The notes: generated from the letters alone by a model not told the origin. Shown: positions 31,971 to 41,975, counted from the stretch's first letter. The stretch: 64,000 nt of DNA from Shewanella sp. SNU WT4 (GCF_006494715.1 NZ_CP041151.1:3472001-3536000); one strand, 5' to 3'. Translations and numbers: made by a program.

Positions 31971-34544
31971 TTATTGAACGAAGTCTAACTGTTCATTTAC
32001 TACTTTAACCCGAATAGGCCGCCCGGGGAGTAAATCTCCACGCAGTAAGCGCTGCGCTAATGGGTTTTCGATGGCTTGTTGCAAAGTGCGTTTTAGCGGT
32101 CTGGCGCCATACAGAGGATCAAAGCCCATAGCCGCTATATAAGATAAAGCTTCATCACTGACTTCAAGTTCAAATTCTTTATCGGCCAAACGGCGACGTA
32201 AGGATTCAATTTGAATGCTGGCAATGCGTTTGATGTTTTCTTTATCTAATGGATGGAACACGACAGTTTCATCGATGCGATTTAAAAACTCAGGGCGGAA
32301 ACTTTGAGTCACAACCCCCATCACCCGCGCTTTCATCTCATGGTAACTCATGGTATCGCATGACTCTTGAATAATGTCTGAGCCTAAGTTAGAAGTCATG
32401 ATCACGACAGTATTTCTAAAATCTACCGTCCGCCCTTGGCCATCCGTTAAGCGGCCATCATCGAGCACTTGCAGCAAGATATTAAACACATCAGGGTGCG
32501 CCTTTTCGACTTCATCCAGCAAAATCACTGAATAAGGCTTACGGCGAACCGCTTCAGTTAAATAGCCGCCTTCTTCATAACCTACATATCCTGGAGGCGC
32601 CCCGACTAAGCGCGATACTGAATGCTTTTCCATAAATTCTGACATATCAATACGGATTAAGGCCGATTCAGTATCAAACAAGAAACGCGCTAAGGTTTTA
32701 CACAGCTCAGTTTTACCAACCCCTGTAGGACCTAAGAATAAGAAAGAGCCGATGGGCTTATCGGGATCAGCAAGACCCGCGCGGCTGCGACGTATGGCGT
32801 TCGCCACAGCATCGACGGCTTCGTTTTGACCGATAACCCGCTCGTGCAAGACATCTTCCATTTGCAGCAACTTTTCGCGCTCGCCTTCGAGCATTTTACT
32901 GACGGGAATACCTGTGGCTTTAGATAAGACTTCAGCAATTTCAACGTCAGTGACTTTATTTCTTAATAAGGTCATGTCTTGCATTTCAGCTTGCGAGGCT
33001 AAATCAAGCTGCTTTTCCAGTGCAGGAATACGGCCATACTGCAATTCTGACATATGGGTTAAGTCGCCGGCGCGTCTTGCGACTTCTAATTCCATCCGTG
33101 CTTGCTCTAAATCGGCCTTAATGTGTTGAGTACCCGCCAAGGCGGCTTTTTCTGTGTACCAGATTTCATTAAGCTCACCAGCGCGCATTTCGACGTCCAC
33201 TAATTCGTGACGCAGAATATCTAAGCGCTTACGACTGGCTTCATCGCCCTCTTTGGCCAGCGCTTGCTCTTCTAGCTTAAGCTGAATAGCGCGGCGCTCA
33301 AGCCTATCGAGTTGCTCAGGCTTGGAATCAATTTGCATGCGAATGCTGGACGCCGCTTCATCGATAAGATCTATGGCTTTATCGGGTAACTTGCGATCTG
33401 AGATATAGCGATGCGACATAGTGGCTGCGGCTACGATTGCAGGATCGGTAATTTCCACATGGTGATGCAGCTCATAACGCTCTTTTAAGCCGCGTAAAAT
33501 CGCTATGGTGTCAGTAACACTAGGTTCATCCACCAGCACTTTTTGGAAACGGCGCTCTAATGCCGCATCTTTTTCTATGTATTGGCGATATTCATCAAGG
33601 GTGGTCGCGCCCACGCAATGCAAATCACCGCGCGCAAGCGCAGGTTTTAGCATATTGCCCGCATCCATGGCGCCTTCACCTTTGCCGGCGCCGACCATGG
33701 TATGCAATTCATCAATAAATAAAATTACCTGCCCTTCTTCTTGGGCTAATTCATTGAGTACCGCTTTTAAGCGCTCTTCAAATTCACCGCGATACTTAGC
33801 GCCCGCTATCAAGGCGCCCATATCTAGGGATAACACGCGTTTATTCTTAATGCCTTCTGGTACTTCACCATTAATAATTCGCTGCGCTAATCCTTCAACA
33901 ATCGCAGTTTTACCCACGCCCGGCTCACCTATGAGCACTGGATTATTTTTACTGCGGCGCTGCAACACTTGAATCGTGCGGCGGATTTCATCATCGCGGC
34001 CAATCACAGGGTCTAGTTTGCCTTGCTCGGCGCGCTCGGTTAGATCGACGGTAAATTTTTTCAGGGCTTGGCGCTGATCTTCAGCATTTGGGTCATCAAT
34101 ATTTTGGCCACCGCGCATCGTTGAGATAGTGCTCTCCATTAACTCTTTAGTCGCTCCCGCCTGAATAAGGCATTGAGCTAAGGTATCTTTGCCCTCAAGC
34201 GCAGCTAAAATGAATAGCTCACTCGAGATGTACTTATCTTGACGCTTTTGAGCGAGCTTATCGCATAAATTAAGCAAACGAATTAATGCTTGAGATAACT
34301 GAACATCGCCACCTGAACCATCTACTTGCGGCAAACGTGCTAATTCTTGAGTTAACAAGGAGCGAAGATTACTGACGCGAATGCCAGCTTGGGTGAGTAG
34401 CGGATGAATGGATCCTGAATCTTGATTCAGCAAGGCCATCATTAAGTGAATTGGCTCAATAAATTGGTTATCTCTACCCAGTGCAAGTGACTGAGCATCG
34501 GAAATAGCCAGCTGGAATTTGTTGGTCATACGGTCTAATCGCAT
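31971..34544 (-). CDS. clpB: ClpB disaggregase
   Basis: Hsp100 chaperone that threads aggregated protein through a hexameric pore together with DnaK. 857 residues, equal to E. coli. N-domain 1-145; NBD1 with GEPGVGKT (about 206-213) and Walker B LFIDELH; coiled-coil M-domain (about 410-520); NBD2 with GPTGVGKT (about 605-612) and [11 protein letters not shown]; and the pore loops YRGEFEER and GYVGYEEGG. The start has a strong GAGGAGGT ribosome site. A sigma32-type promoter lies about 50 bp upstream. Confidence 0.99.
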   Translation of the reverse strand: MRLDRMTNKFQLAISDAQSLALGRDNQFIEPIHLMMALLNQDSGSIHPLLTQAGIRVSNLRSLLTQELARLPQVDGSGGDVQLSQALIRLLNLCDKLAQKRQDKYISSELFILAALEGKDTLAQCLIQAGATKELMESTISTMRGGQNIDDPNAEDQRQALKKFTVDLTERAEQGKLDPVIGRDDEIRRTIQVLQRRSKNNPVLIGEPGVGKTAIVEGLAQRIINGEVPEGIKNKRVLSLDMGALIAGAKYRGEFEERLKAVLNELAQEEGQVILFIDELHTMVGAGKGEGAMDAGNMLKPALARGDLHCVGATTLDEYRQYIEKDAALERRFQKVLVDEPSVTDTIAILRGLKERYELHHHVEITDPAIVAAATMSHRYISDRKLPDKAIDLIDEAASSIRMQIDSKPEQLDRLERRAIQLKLEEQALAKEGDEASRKRLDILRHELVDVEMRAGELNEIWYTEKAALAGTQHIKADLEQARMELEVARRAGDLTHMSELQYGRIPALEKQLDLASQAEMQDMTLLRNKVTDVEIAEVLSKATGIPVSKMLEGEREKLLQMEDVLHERVIGQNEAVDAVANAIRRSRAGLADPDKPIGSFLFLGPTGVGKTELCKTLARFLFDTESALIRIDMSEFMEKHSVSRLVGAPPGYVGYEEGGYLTEAVRRKPYSVILLDEVEKAHPDVFNILLQVLDDGRLTDGQGRTVDFRNTVVIMTSNLGSDIIQESCDTMSYHEMKARVMGVVTQSFRPEFLNRIDETVVFHPLDKENIKRIASIQIESLRRRLADKEFELEVSDEALSYIAAMGFDPLYGARPLKRTLQQAIENPLAQRLLRGDLLPGRPIRVKVVNEQLDFVQ

Positions 34545-34592
34545 AATACCTCCTCAGCGAACTAACAAATATAAGAATACATTTGCCTACTA

Positions 34593-34620
34593 AGATGGAG
34601 ATTAATAGCGAAATTTCAAG
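34593..34620 (-). promoter_or_regulatory. Sigma32 heat-shock promoter for clpB
   Basis: Minus strand: CTTGAAA (34614-34620) as -35, 13-bp spacer, CTCCATCT (34593-34600) as -10, against the consensus CTTGAAA and CCCCATNT. It lies between the pgeF stop and clpB, giving a leader of about 40 nt. Confidence 0.8.
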
Positions 34621-34628
34621 CTATACCA

Positions 34629-35351
34629 TCAATCTTTAAGCCAAATTAATGATGCTTGACGCCCGGTAACACCATCACGGCGATAGGAAAAATAATCTGC
34701 AGCTAAGGCAAAAGTACACTGATGACTATGGTAAAACTGTGTGACACCAAGGCGCGCTAAGCGATTTTGCGCCAGCAAAGTTAAATCAGCTAAAAATTTA
34801 CCATTGGCATTTGGCTTAAAAGCACCAGCATCTTCAGTATGACGACTGACAAAAGCGGCTTTTACTTCGGCGCCGACTTCAAAGGCTTGTGGGCCGATAC
34901 AAGGGCCAAAATAGGCTCTAAGCTCATGGGCTTCTGCCATAAATCTGGCAACGCCTACCTCTAAAATACCATCACATAAACCGCGCCAGCCTGCATGTAA
35001 AGCCGCAACTTCAGTGCCAGCATTATCACATAACAATACAGGTAAGCAGTCAGCTGTCATTACGCAGCACACCAGACCTTGTTCGCGCGAATAGCTGCCA
35101 TCGGCAATATTATCGCCCGCTAACGGCAATTCAAGCACGGCAGTGCCATGTACTTGAGTTAACCAAGCTGGAGGTGATGATAAGCCCAAGTCTTTATGTA
35201 AGCGCAGACGATTGGCAACCACATGGATAGGGTTATCCCCCACATGATCGCCAAGATTGAAACTATTCCAAGGTGCCAAGCTATGGCCGTTACTCCGTTG
35301 AGTTAACGCCATACCGACATTTGCAGGTAACAACCAATGACTTGGCAGCAT
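34629..35351 (-). CDS. pgeF: Purine nucleoside phosphorylase / peptidoglycan editing factor PgeF (YfiH)
   Basis: 240 residues of the multicopper-oxidase-like YfiH family. The zinc-site residues are visible: QVHGT, TADCLPVLL and LHAGWRGL, followed by FGPCIGPQAFEVG. The family acts on purine nucleosides and, in E. coli, prevents Ser misincorporation in peptidoglycan precursors. It lies 1 bp after the rluD stop and just before clpB, the conserved rluD-pgeF-clpB order. Confidence 0.95.
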   Translation of the reverse strand: MLPSHWLLPANVGMALTQRSNGHSLAPWNSFNLGDHVGDNPIHVVANRLRLHKDLGLSSPPAWLTQVHGTAVLELPLAGDNIADGSYSREQGLVCCVMTADCLPVLLCDNAGTEVAALHAGWRGLCDGILEVGVARFMAEAHELRAYFGPCIGPQAFEVGAEVKAAFVSRHTEDAGAFKPNANGKFLADLTLLAQNRLARLGVTQFYHSHQCTFALAADYFSYRRDGVTGRQASLIWLKD

Positions 35352-35352
35352 C

Positions 35353-36327
35353 TTAGATATATTCCATTGGGTGAGCTTCAGTGTCAGCTCGCAGCGCTTT
35401 AGTCAGTTGCACCATGTCATCAGGAATAGGCGCTTGCCAGCTCATTAAGAACCCTGTGATCGGGTGGTATAGCTCTAAGCGCACAGCATGCAGCGCTTGA
35501 CGCTTAAAGCCACGCAATACTTCCATAAACTCAGGGCTTGCCGCTTTTGGTGGACGAGGACGACCACCATACACAGGGTCACCCACCAGCACATGGCCGA
35601 TATGCGCCATATGAACACGGATTTGGTGAGTACGACCCGTTTCTAAGCGCAAACGTAAACGAGTATGGGCTCTGAATTTTTCTGACACGCGATAATGGGT
35701 GACCGATGGACGACCATTATGGATAACGGCCATGTGGGTACGCTTAGTGGCGTGACGCGCAATCGGCTCATCCACAGTGCCGCCAGCTGTCATAGTGCCT
35801 GTAACAATGGCTTCATATTCACGAGTGATTTCACGCTCTTGCAGCGCTGCCACTAAGTGAGTCTGAGCTTCCACTGTTTTAGCTACAACCATTAAACCTG
35901 TGGTGTCTTTATCAAGACGATGAACAATACCAGCGCGTGGCACTAATTCAATGTCAGGACAATGATGCAGCAAGGCATTCATTAACGTGCCGTTGTGATT
36001 GCCAGCGCCTGGGTGAACCACTAAGCCTGCAGGCTTATTGATCACCATAATATCGTCATCTTCATAGACGATATCTAAATCCATGGCCTGCGCTTCAGCA
36101 ACCACTTCTTCTTCAAGAGTCGCTTCAACCTCAATAATTTGAGATTCAAGCACTTTTTCTCTAGGCTTGGTCACTGCAATACCATCGACATAGACAGCAC
36201 CGGATACAATCCATTCCTTGATACGGGTGCGCGAATAGTCTGGAAATAATTCAGCGACTGCTTGATCTAATCTCAGTCCAGTTTGGCTTGCTGAGATCTC
36301 GCTTTTTAGATTAATCTGTTGAGTCAT
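35353..36327 (-). CDS. rluD: 23S rRNA pseudouridine synthase RluD
   Basis: 324 residues. An N-terminal S4 domain (about 17-75) is followed by an RsuA/RluA catalytic domain with HRLDKDTTGL and catalytic D139, at the same residue number as E. coli RluD. It makes pseudouridines 1911, 1915 and 1917 in helix 69, and position 1915 is then methylated by RlmH (encoded at 11.4 kb). It is divergent from bamD, and the start region abuts the sigmaE-type promoter of that gene. Confidence 0.97.
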   Translation of the reverse strand: MTQQINLKSEISASQTGLRLDQAVAELFPDYSRTRIKEWIVSGAVYVDGIAVTKPREKVLESQIIEVEATLEEEVVAEAQAMDLDIVYEDDDIMVINKPAGLVVHPGAGNHNGTLMNALLHHCPDIELVPRAGIVHRLDKDTTGLMVVAKTVEAQTHLVAALQEREITREYEAIVTGTMTAGGTVDEPIARHATKRTHMAVIHNGRPSVTHYRVSEKFRAHTRLRLRLETGRTHQIRVHMAHIGHVLVGDPVYGGRPRPPKAASPEFMEVLRGFKRQALHAVRLELYHPITGFLMSWQAPIPDDMVQLTKALRADTEAHPMEYI

Positions 36328-36328
36328 A

Positions 36329-36358
36329 GGAACCGTACCCCGCTTTTGGGGTCCAAAA
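36329..36358 (+). promoter_or_regulatory. SigmaE-type promoter for bamD
   Basis: GGAACCG (36329-36335), 15-bp spacer, GTCCAAAA (36351-36358), close to the sigmaE pattern GGAACTT-N15-GTCTAA. It would give a leader of about 85 nt before the bamD ATG. E. coli bamD (yfiO) is a known sigmaE target, which supports the call. Confidence 0.6.
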
Positions 36359-36447
36359 GTGTGTGCTATCTGATACTATCGAGTTTTCTATTTTATCCCG
36401 AAATGGAAAAATTCTTAACAACAACTTATAAAAGAATTGAATTCAGC

Positions 36448-37215
36448 ATGTATAAATTTGCCAAGCGCACTGCCATTCTTGTGCTCACATTGAGCCTTGG
36501 AGCCTGTAGCAGTACAGATCAGCAGGATGATCTAATCAACCAACAATCTCCAGAAGCCCTTTATAATCAGGCTCGTACATCAATGGAGCTAGGTAATTTT
36601 GCCAAGGCAGTACGTTCTTTAGAAGGCTTGGATACTCGCTATCCTTTCGGCCCTCACAAGACTCAAGTACAGCTAGATTTAATTTATGCTTACTACAAGC
36701 TAAACGATCCAGCCTCGGGAATTGCCAATATTGACCGTTTTTTACGCTTAAATCCAACTCATCCTGACATTGACTACGTTTATTATATGCGCGGCTTAGT
36801 CAATATGCAGTCAGATAGCTACCTGTTTCATGACATGTTGGACATAGACAGAACCGATCGTGATCCAAAAGCGGCCATGGCGGCATTTAAGGATTTTGAG
36901 CGCTTACTTAAGGCTTACCCTAATAGTAAATATGCCCCAGATGCTCAAAAACGCATGCAGTTTTTGAAAAATCGTTTAGCCCAATATTCAATTCGTGTGG
37001 CTCAGTATTACATCAAGATGAATGCTTGGAGCGCTGCGGCAATTCGCGCCCAATATGTGCTGGAAACTTTCCCAGGCACGCCATCGGTTGAGCAAGCTCT
37101 CGAAGTTATGATTGAAGCTTACGGTGAACTTGGGCAAAACAAATTAAAGCAGCATGCTGAACAAGTATTAGCGGCTAATTACCCTGAAAATGAGTTAGTA
37201 AAACAAGCGAACTAA
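36448..37215 (+). CDS. bamD: Outer-membrane assembly lipoprotein BamD
   Basis: 255 residues starting at the ATG at 36448; the longer open frame from 36319 overlaps the promoter and rluD start and would bury the signal peptide. Lipobox LSLGAC (C20), then five TPR-like helical repeats (SPEALYNQARTSMELGNFAKAV and so on). BamD is an essential lipoprotein of the BAM complex that inserts beta-barrels such as the TonB receptor at 54-56 kb. It ends before a terminator. Confidence 0.95.
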   Translation: MYKFAKRTAILVLTLSLGACSSTDQQDDLINQQSPEALYNQARTSMELGNFAKAVRSLEGLDTRYPFGPHKTQVQLDLIYAYYKLNDPASGIANIDRFLRLNPTHPDIDYVYYMRGLVNMQSDSYLFHDMLDIDRTDRDPKAAMAAFKDFERLLKAYPNSKYAPDAQKRMQFLKNRLAQYSIRVAQYYIKMNAWSAAAIRAQYVLETFPGTPSVEQALEVMIEAYGELGQNKLKQHAEQVLAANYPENELVKQAN

Positions 37216-37277
37216 GCTGTTTCGCTAAATACGCTAAGCATTTTCGCAAAGTATTCGCGACTCATTACGCCAATAAT

Positions 37278-37330
37278 AACCAACTCATAGGCAATTAATA
37301 ATGCCATGAGTTGGTTGTTTGTGTTTTTCT
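37278..37330. terminator. Terminator between bamD and the KAS III-like gene
   Basis: A perfect 11-bp stem, AACCAACTCAT (37278-37288) / ATGAGTTGGTT (37306-37316), with an inner GGCA/TGCC pair in the loop, followed on the plus strand by a T-rich tract. Confidence 0.75.
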
Positions 37331-37346
37331 TGGCCTTTATCCCGCT

Positions 37347-38411
37347 TTATGGCGCCTGCCTATGAAGATAGACAAAGCCGCCATAGATATATTTAGTCGC
37401 CTCAGCCCCGAGCACTAATACCTTATCGCCATCCTCTAGCTTACCTGAATGAATTAAGCGCGACAGACTGACCCAAATGGCCGCCGAGCCTAAATTACCT
37501 AGCTTGAAGGCATCATTAACAATGCGCTCGCGCGCTATCTGCCAATGGCTACTTAGCAAAGCATCTATATGACCATTGGCTTGATGGGGCAAAATATAAG
37601 TGAAATCACTAAGCTTATGGCCTCGAGCTAATACCGCCTCTAACCCCAACTCAAATAATTTGGGCCCCATAGCTCGCACCGCATTGGCATCATGATAAAA
37701 GCGGCTAAACTCCCCTTGCCACACTGAATCACTGCCTCCCGCCAAATAAAACCCTGGCGACTGACCAATCCCATGATGACCAATATAAATATCGCTTAAA
37801 TACGACTTATCAGGCTGCCAAGCCCCTACCATCACAGCGCCCGCGCCATCACCCATTTGCATGACATTAATAAGCTGCGCCGTATCTAAAAACTCAGCGC
37901 TAAACTGACTATACACAGAGCCGGTTTCACTGCCGGTGATCACTATGGGCGCAGCGCTTGCGCCAATCATAGCCGCCGCAATTTGCAAACTATTGGCAAA
38001 GCCGCAGCAAGCTTGGCGCAGCTCTAAATAGGGCGCGCTAAATGCCAAAGCATCGCTTATCCAAGCGCTGTTACCTGGCACTTGGGTGTGCGGCGTGCAA
38101 GTATGACTAATAAGATACTGACAATCTTGCAGTTGCACCTGCGCGCTATGCTGCAACATTTGCTCTATAGCAGCCAAACTCAGTTCAATGCCATTGGGCT
38201 TAGCAGCGCTTGCCACTTGATCAAGCCGCCGACTTAAATACCTGTGCTGAACGCCAATAAGCTCGCCTAAGGCTTGCGCCTTACGCGCAATTCTTGGATT
38301 CGTCAGTGCTTCTAATGCTGTTAATAATTGCTCATTATTAACCCCGGCCCCTGGCAGTGCATGACCAATACCTAAGACACTTAATCTTTGTTCGGCAAAC
38401 CTGACATTCAT
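37347..38411 (-). CDS. KAS III-like condensing enzyme (FabH superfamily)
   Basis: 354 residues of thiolase fold. The FabH-type triad is present: C135 (RQACCGF), H276 (LPHQANG) and N306 (LGNLGSA). It should condense an acyl-CoA or acyl-thioester with a malonyl or other acyl donor. It is probably not the housekeeping FabH: it lacks the fabD-fabG-acpP neighbourhood and is the last gene of an operon with an MMPL transporter and a ferritin-like diiron protein. The substrate is unknown. An 87-bp gap separates it from the upstream gene. OleA-type head-to-head condensation is a possibility but no other ole genes are nearby. Confidence 0.85.
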   Translation of the reverse strand: MNVRFAEQRLSVLGIGHALPGAGVNNEQLLTALEALTNPRIARKAQALGELIGVQHRYLSRRLDQVASAAKPNGIELSLAAIEQMLQHSAQVQLQDCQYLISHTCTPHTQVPGNSAWISDALAFSAPYLELRQACCGFANSLQIAAAMIGASAAPIVITGSETGSVYSQFSAEFLDTAQLINVMQMGDGAGAVMVGAWQPDKSYLSDIYIGHHGIGQSPGFYLAGGSDSVWQGEFSRFYHDANAVRAMGPKLFELGLEAVLARGHKLSDFTYILPHQANGHIDALLSSHWQIARERIVNDAFKLGNLGSAAIWVSLSRLIHSGKLEDGDKVLVLGAEATKYIYGGFVYLHRQAP

Positions 38412-38498
38412 TAAAACCTCTGCAGATGATCATTCATCTTAAAAAAGACACGGCAAATCTAAGCGAACCTTATCAAATCAGTGCATGTTTACATGATT

Positions 38499-39221
38499 TC
38501 AATGCAACAGTTCATCAAGCTTGATGCCTACCGCTTCAAAATGCTGTTGATAAGGCAATAATAACTGCCCCAAGTTAGCATCCACTTGATGGCGGTAATA
38601 ATGAAAGTCATAGCTTGTCGCGCCAAGCAACTTGGCATAATGACGACTGACATACACATGCTTAGCTTCATCTTTGGCAATGGCGAGACATAACTCACCA
38701 AAAGCGCGATTAGCTTGCCATTGATAACTGCCTAACTGATGCATCAACTGCGAAACCAAGGTATCAAGTACGCTAATGCTGACAAAATGGCTCGCGAGGG
38801 TTTCCCCCTTAACCAGCTGCCGATAAAAAGACTTGGCTTGTTGCTGCGCCGCTTGCGCCTCACTATGGCGCGGCACTTGATTAGCCACTAAGGTCAGCGC
38901 CTGATCGTGCCAATATTCTTCTTGGCCAATCAGCGCAAGTTGCTTGGCTGCTTGCTGATAACCGCCTTGCTCTGCCCTGCGACTTTCGCTGGCAAAGACC
39001 CACTGCGCTGATTGCTCGCCGCACAATAGCAAAGGCAATAACAAGCCTAAATGTTCAGCGAGATTATCTGAAAGATGCAATGGCTTATCATGCACTTGGC
39101 ACCATTGTTTAACGTTAAGGCAGCCTTTCTCTTGCAATGAGTTTAGAGCTGTTGACCTTGATGGCACCAAGCTAGGCAGTTCTGCCAAGTTAATTGCCCT
39201 AAAGCAGCGGGGAGTGGTCAT
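38499..39221 (-). CDS. Ferritin-like putative diiron protein
   Basis: 240 residues, all-helical. The ligands of a four-helix diiron centre can be proposed: E69 (LCGEQSAQ), E102-x-x-H105 (EEYWH), E140 (VKGETLASH) and E185-x-x-H188 (DEAKH). This E, ExxH, E, ExxH order is the ferritin-like oxygenase/oxidase pattern. No named family was recognised. It overlaps the 3' end of the MMPL gene by about 23 bp, with AAGGAG inside that gene as ribosome site; a GTG one codon earlier is an alternative start. Context suggests it oxidises a lipid-like or acyl product. Confidence 0.7.
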   Translation of the reverse strand: MTTPRCFRAINLAELPSLVPSRSTALNSLQEKGCLNVKQWCQVHDKPLHLSDNLAEHLGLLLPLLLCGEQSAQWVFASESRRAEQGGYQQAAKQLALIGQEEYWHDQALTLVANQVPRHSEAQAAQQQAKSFYRQLVKGETLASHFVSISVLDTLVSQLMHQLGSYQWQANRAFGELCLAIAKDEAKHVYVSRHYAKLLGATSYDFHYYRHQVDANLGQLLLPYQQHFEAVGIKLDELLH

Positions 39222-41355
39222 CACTAGAGCTCCTTAGTAAACGCCCATAAAGATGAGGCAGCAGCAATAAATCGGCCCACCAAGCTGCCGCTATCATTAA
39301 GGCCGACAAGCCACTTAAGTCGCGAATGGGACCAAAATCAGATAAACCCCCTAAGCCAAAACCTGCCACTAAAATTATGCTGGTTAAAGTAATGGCTGGG
39401 GTAATTTTGGCTAATGCGGCGTTCATCACTTGCCTTTGTATTGCTCCCTGCGCTGGCAATTTCAGCAGTAGATGCAAGCTATCATCCACAACAATCCCCA
39501 TGATGATGCCAACAGCCACAGCGCTACCTAGACTAATGCCACCCCCTAAAAATCCCCATAAACCAAACACCCATAGAATGGGTAATAGATTCATCAATAA
39601 CGCCAGAATGGCAAGCGGTATAGAGCAGCGCAGCCAAGCGACTAACACCACTAACAGCAAGGCACTCATAGCAAACGACATCAGCATGTTTATACCGTTA
39701 TCGCGGCTTAATCTGGCAAACATCATTTGTGGCCCGAGCGCCTGACTCAAGGTTAAATGTGAAGGCAGCGTTTGCTGCGCCAGCCAAGCATTAATGCTCG
39801 CCTCTAATGCCAACATACTGCTGGTATCTGTTGAGCTGAGGTACACTGTAATGGCGCTCTTTGATAACTCGGCATTAAGCTCGCGCCGCAGTATATGGCT
39901 AATATCAGGGTTATCATCCAGTAAACGCTTTAACGTGCTACCACTAATGCCGGTTGCTTTTAACCAATCCACATAAGTATCAACCGATGTCACTTGGGCT
40001 TGGCTCACTAAAAATCGCTTAAATTGATTAGTAAAAGACACTACTTCTGGCTGCAACAAGCCATAAGAGCTTTTCGTTTGAGTATCCAATTGAAAATAGA
40101 CATGATTTGCCCCAGAAAATTGCCGTTCTAGCACTTGGCGAGCCTGAGATAAGGGATTATCAGCACTGAAATAACTTAAGGGATCGTCGCGCACACTTAA
40201 CTGAGTTAACCCAGCGCAGGCCATTACAGTGGCAACAATAGATATTGACCAAAAAAACCTTGGTTGCCGACACGCCCGAAATGCCCACCTTAATGACCAC
40301 AACTTAGGCGCTTGCATTGAAGTAGTGCGCGCCCAGCGACTAAACCACAGCAACAGACTTAAATTCAGCGCTAACGCCAACAGCACAGCAAAAGTCACCA
40401 TCACCCCAACCCCTTGAATAGGAGGCGATGGGCTCAACATTAATAAAGCAAAACCAACCGCAGTGGTAAGTGACGCCCAAACCATAGGTTTACCGTGTTC
40501 ACTCACACTTAAGTGCATGGCTTCTGAAGGCGCTACGCCTAAACGCACATGCCGCGCCCAGCCTAAATATAAATGACAACTGCCGCTTAATAGTAAAGTC
40601 ACTATGACGACTGGCACAAAGCCGCTAATCGCCGCTAAGGTCAGTGATAAGTGTCCCGCTAACGCTAAGGTTAAATACAAGCAAATGAAGACATTAGTGA
40701 TGATTGCCGTAAGCCACACGAGTGAGCGCATGCGCCAATACAGACAAACCAAGATGAGCACTAATAAACCGGGAGCAAACCATAACAAGTCGGCTTTCAA
40801 CACTTGGGCGTATTGCCAATTTAATGCCAAGGGGCCGTAAAAATAATGCTGACTGCCAACGGGCAATAAGCCTGCGACTAATTGACTGATCTGCGTAATA
40901 GATTGATTAAGTTGGCGCGGATTGGCCGCTTGGCTGTTAAGGTTAATCTCCACCAAACAAGTGGTGCCGTCACTGGATAACAAACTGTTTAAGCGCGGAA
41001 AGGCTTTATAAGGCAATAACTGCAAACCATTATCGGCAGATAACAGGCTTGCCACACTCAGCACAGAAGTGACCGACGCTTGCTGACCTAGCGCCTCCTC
41101 TATTGAGGTTAATAACGCAAGTTGCTGACGCCAATCAAAGCTTGATTGCAGCACTAACCATAAACTATCAGTACGTTCAAACTGCCGTTCAAATTGACTG
41201 TTGGCGATAAAATCGGCGGAATCATTAGCAAAATAGGCATCATACCGACTATTGAGTTCTAAATTCGCTAATCCTGGGGTCATAATAGCCACTAACACTA
41301 GCCAAAATAGCGGCACCCCAAGGCGATGATTAGATAAGGTTAAGATCCAAGTCAT
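39199..41355 (-). CDS. MMPL/RND-superfamily transporter
   Basis: 718 residues with about twelve membrane helices in two halves, each preceded by a large periplasmic loop (about 30-185 and 400-540). The second half has GIIMGIVVDDSLHLLLKL, the proton-relay-like DD pair of MMPL exporters, and the first half has a matching sterol-sensing-like helix group. Relatives export lipids or hopanoids, or act as hydrophobe exporters. It is the first gene of a three-gene operon with the diiron and KAS III-like genes, so export of their product is the simplest reading. Confidence 0.85.
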   Translation of the reverse strand: MTWILTLSNHRLGVPLFWLVLVAIMTPGLANLELNSRYDAYFANDSADFIANSQFERQFERTDSLWLVLQSSFDWRQQLALLTSIEEALGQQASVTSVLSVASLLSADNGLQLLPYKAFPRLNSLLSSDGTTCLVEINLNSQAANPRQLNQSITQISQLVAGLLPVGSQHYFYGPLALNWQYAQVLKADLLWFAPGLLVLILVCLYWRMRSLVWLTAIITNVFICLYLTLALAGHLSLTLAAISGFVPVVIVTLLLSGSCHLYLGWARHVRLGVAPSEAMHLSVSEHGKPMVWASLTTAVGFALLMLSPSPPIQGVGVMVTFAVLLALALNLSLLLWFSRWARTTSMQAPKLWSLRWAFRACRQPRFFWSISIVATVMACAGLTQLSVRDDPLSYFSADNPLSQARQVLERQFSGANHVYFQLDTQTKSSYGLLQPEVVSFTNQFKRFLVSQAQVTSVDTYVDWLKATGISGSTLKRLLDDNPDISHILRRELNAELSKSAITVYLSSTDTSSMLALEASINAWLAQQTLPSHLTLSQALGPQMMFARLSRDNGINMLMSFAMSALLLVVLVAWLRCSIPLAILALLMNLLPILWVFGLWGFLGGGISLGSAVAVGIIMGIVVDDSLHLLLKLPAQGAIQRQVMNAALAKITPAITLTSIILVAGFGLGGLSDFGPIRDLSGLSALMIAAAWWADLLLLPHLYGRLLRSSSDDHSPLL

Positions 41356-41577
41356 TATAATTACTTATGGTTAGCTGTACTTTAGTGTAGTCACTCACAG
41401 ATAGACCTAGGCAAAGAGATTATTCATTCACTGAGCGATTGATTTAGTTTTTAGCTTAACCATTCACTTTTCAAGCCGTCAAAAAACCAATTGCGACCAT
41501 AAAAACATCAGCATTAACATGGCTCGCGTAAAACTTAGGCAAAAGCGCTGATTTTTTCATTTCTCACTAGAAAAGTG

Positions 41578-41606
41578 TTGACTCAAATCCACAAAAGCTT
41601 TTTAAT
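41578..41606 (+). promoter_or_regulatory. Promoter of the tRNA array
   Basis: -35 TTGACT (41578-41583), 17-bp spacer, -10 TTTAAT (41601-41606), then a GC-rich discriminator. The first tRNA starts 11 bp later. The 41356-41577 stretch upstream has no gene I can recognise. Confidence 0.8.
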
Positions 41607-41616
41607 GCACGCCGTT

Positions 41617-41692
41617 GCCCGAATAGCTCAGTCGGTAGAGCAGAGGATTGAAAATCCTCGTGTCCCTGGTTCGATTCCGGGTTCGGGCACCA
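41617..41692 (+). tRNA. tRNA-Phe (GAA), copy 1
   Basis: 76-nt cloverleaf with GCCCGAA / TTCGGGC acceptor, A discriminator and encoded CCA. Anticodon loop TTGAAAA gives GAA. Identical in sequence to copies at 42110 and 42369. Confidence 0.98.
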
Positions 41693-41738
41693 ATCAATTT
41701 TTGTCTTTGATAAAAGTTGATATTAACAAGAGTACAGC

Positions 41739-41825
41739 GCAGGTGTGGTGGAATTGGTAGACACGCTAGCTTCAGGTGCTAGTGCCCTCACGGGCGTGGA
41801 AGTTCAAGTCTTCTCACCTGTACCA
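41739..41825 (+). tRNA. tRNA-Leu (CAG), copy 1
   Basis: 87-nt class II tRNA with a long variable arm (TGCCCTCACGGGCGT) and encoded CCA. Anticodon loop TTCAGGT gives CAG. The first acceptor pair is G-U. Same sequence as the four other copies. Confidence 0.97.
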
Positions 41826-41860
41826 TCTTGTTAATAAGTTAAACAACACAGGTTGTCAGT

Positions 41861-41947
41861 GCAGGTGTGGTGGAATTGGTAGACACGCTAGCTTCAGGTG
41901 CTAGTGCCCTCACGGGCGTGGAAGTTCAAGTCTTCTCACCTGTACCA
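41861..41947 (+). tRNA. tRNA-Leu (CAG), copy 2
   Basis: 87 nt, identical to copy 1 including variable arm and CCA; 35-bp spacer from copy 1. Confidence 0.97.
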
Positions 41948-41975
41948 ATTTCTGACAATCAAAAGTGTGCGCAGT

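Noticed and set aside
37347..38411. Housekeeping FabH
   Set aside because: The triad fits, but neighbours are an MMPL exporter and a diiron protein instead of fab genes.
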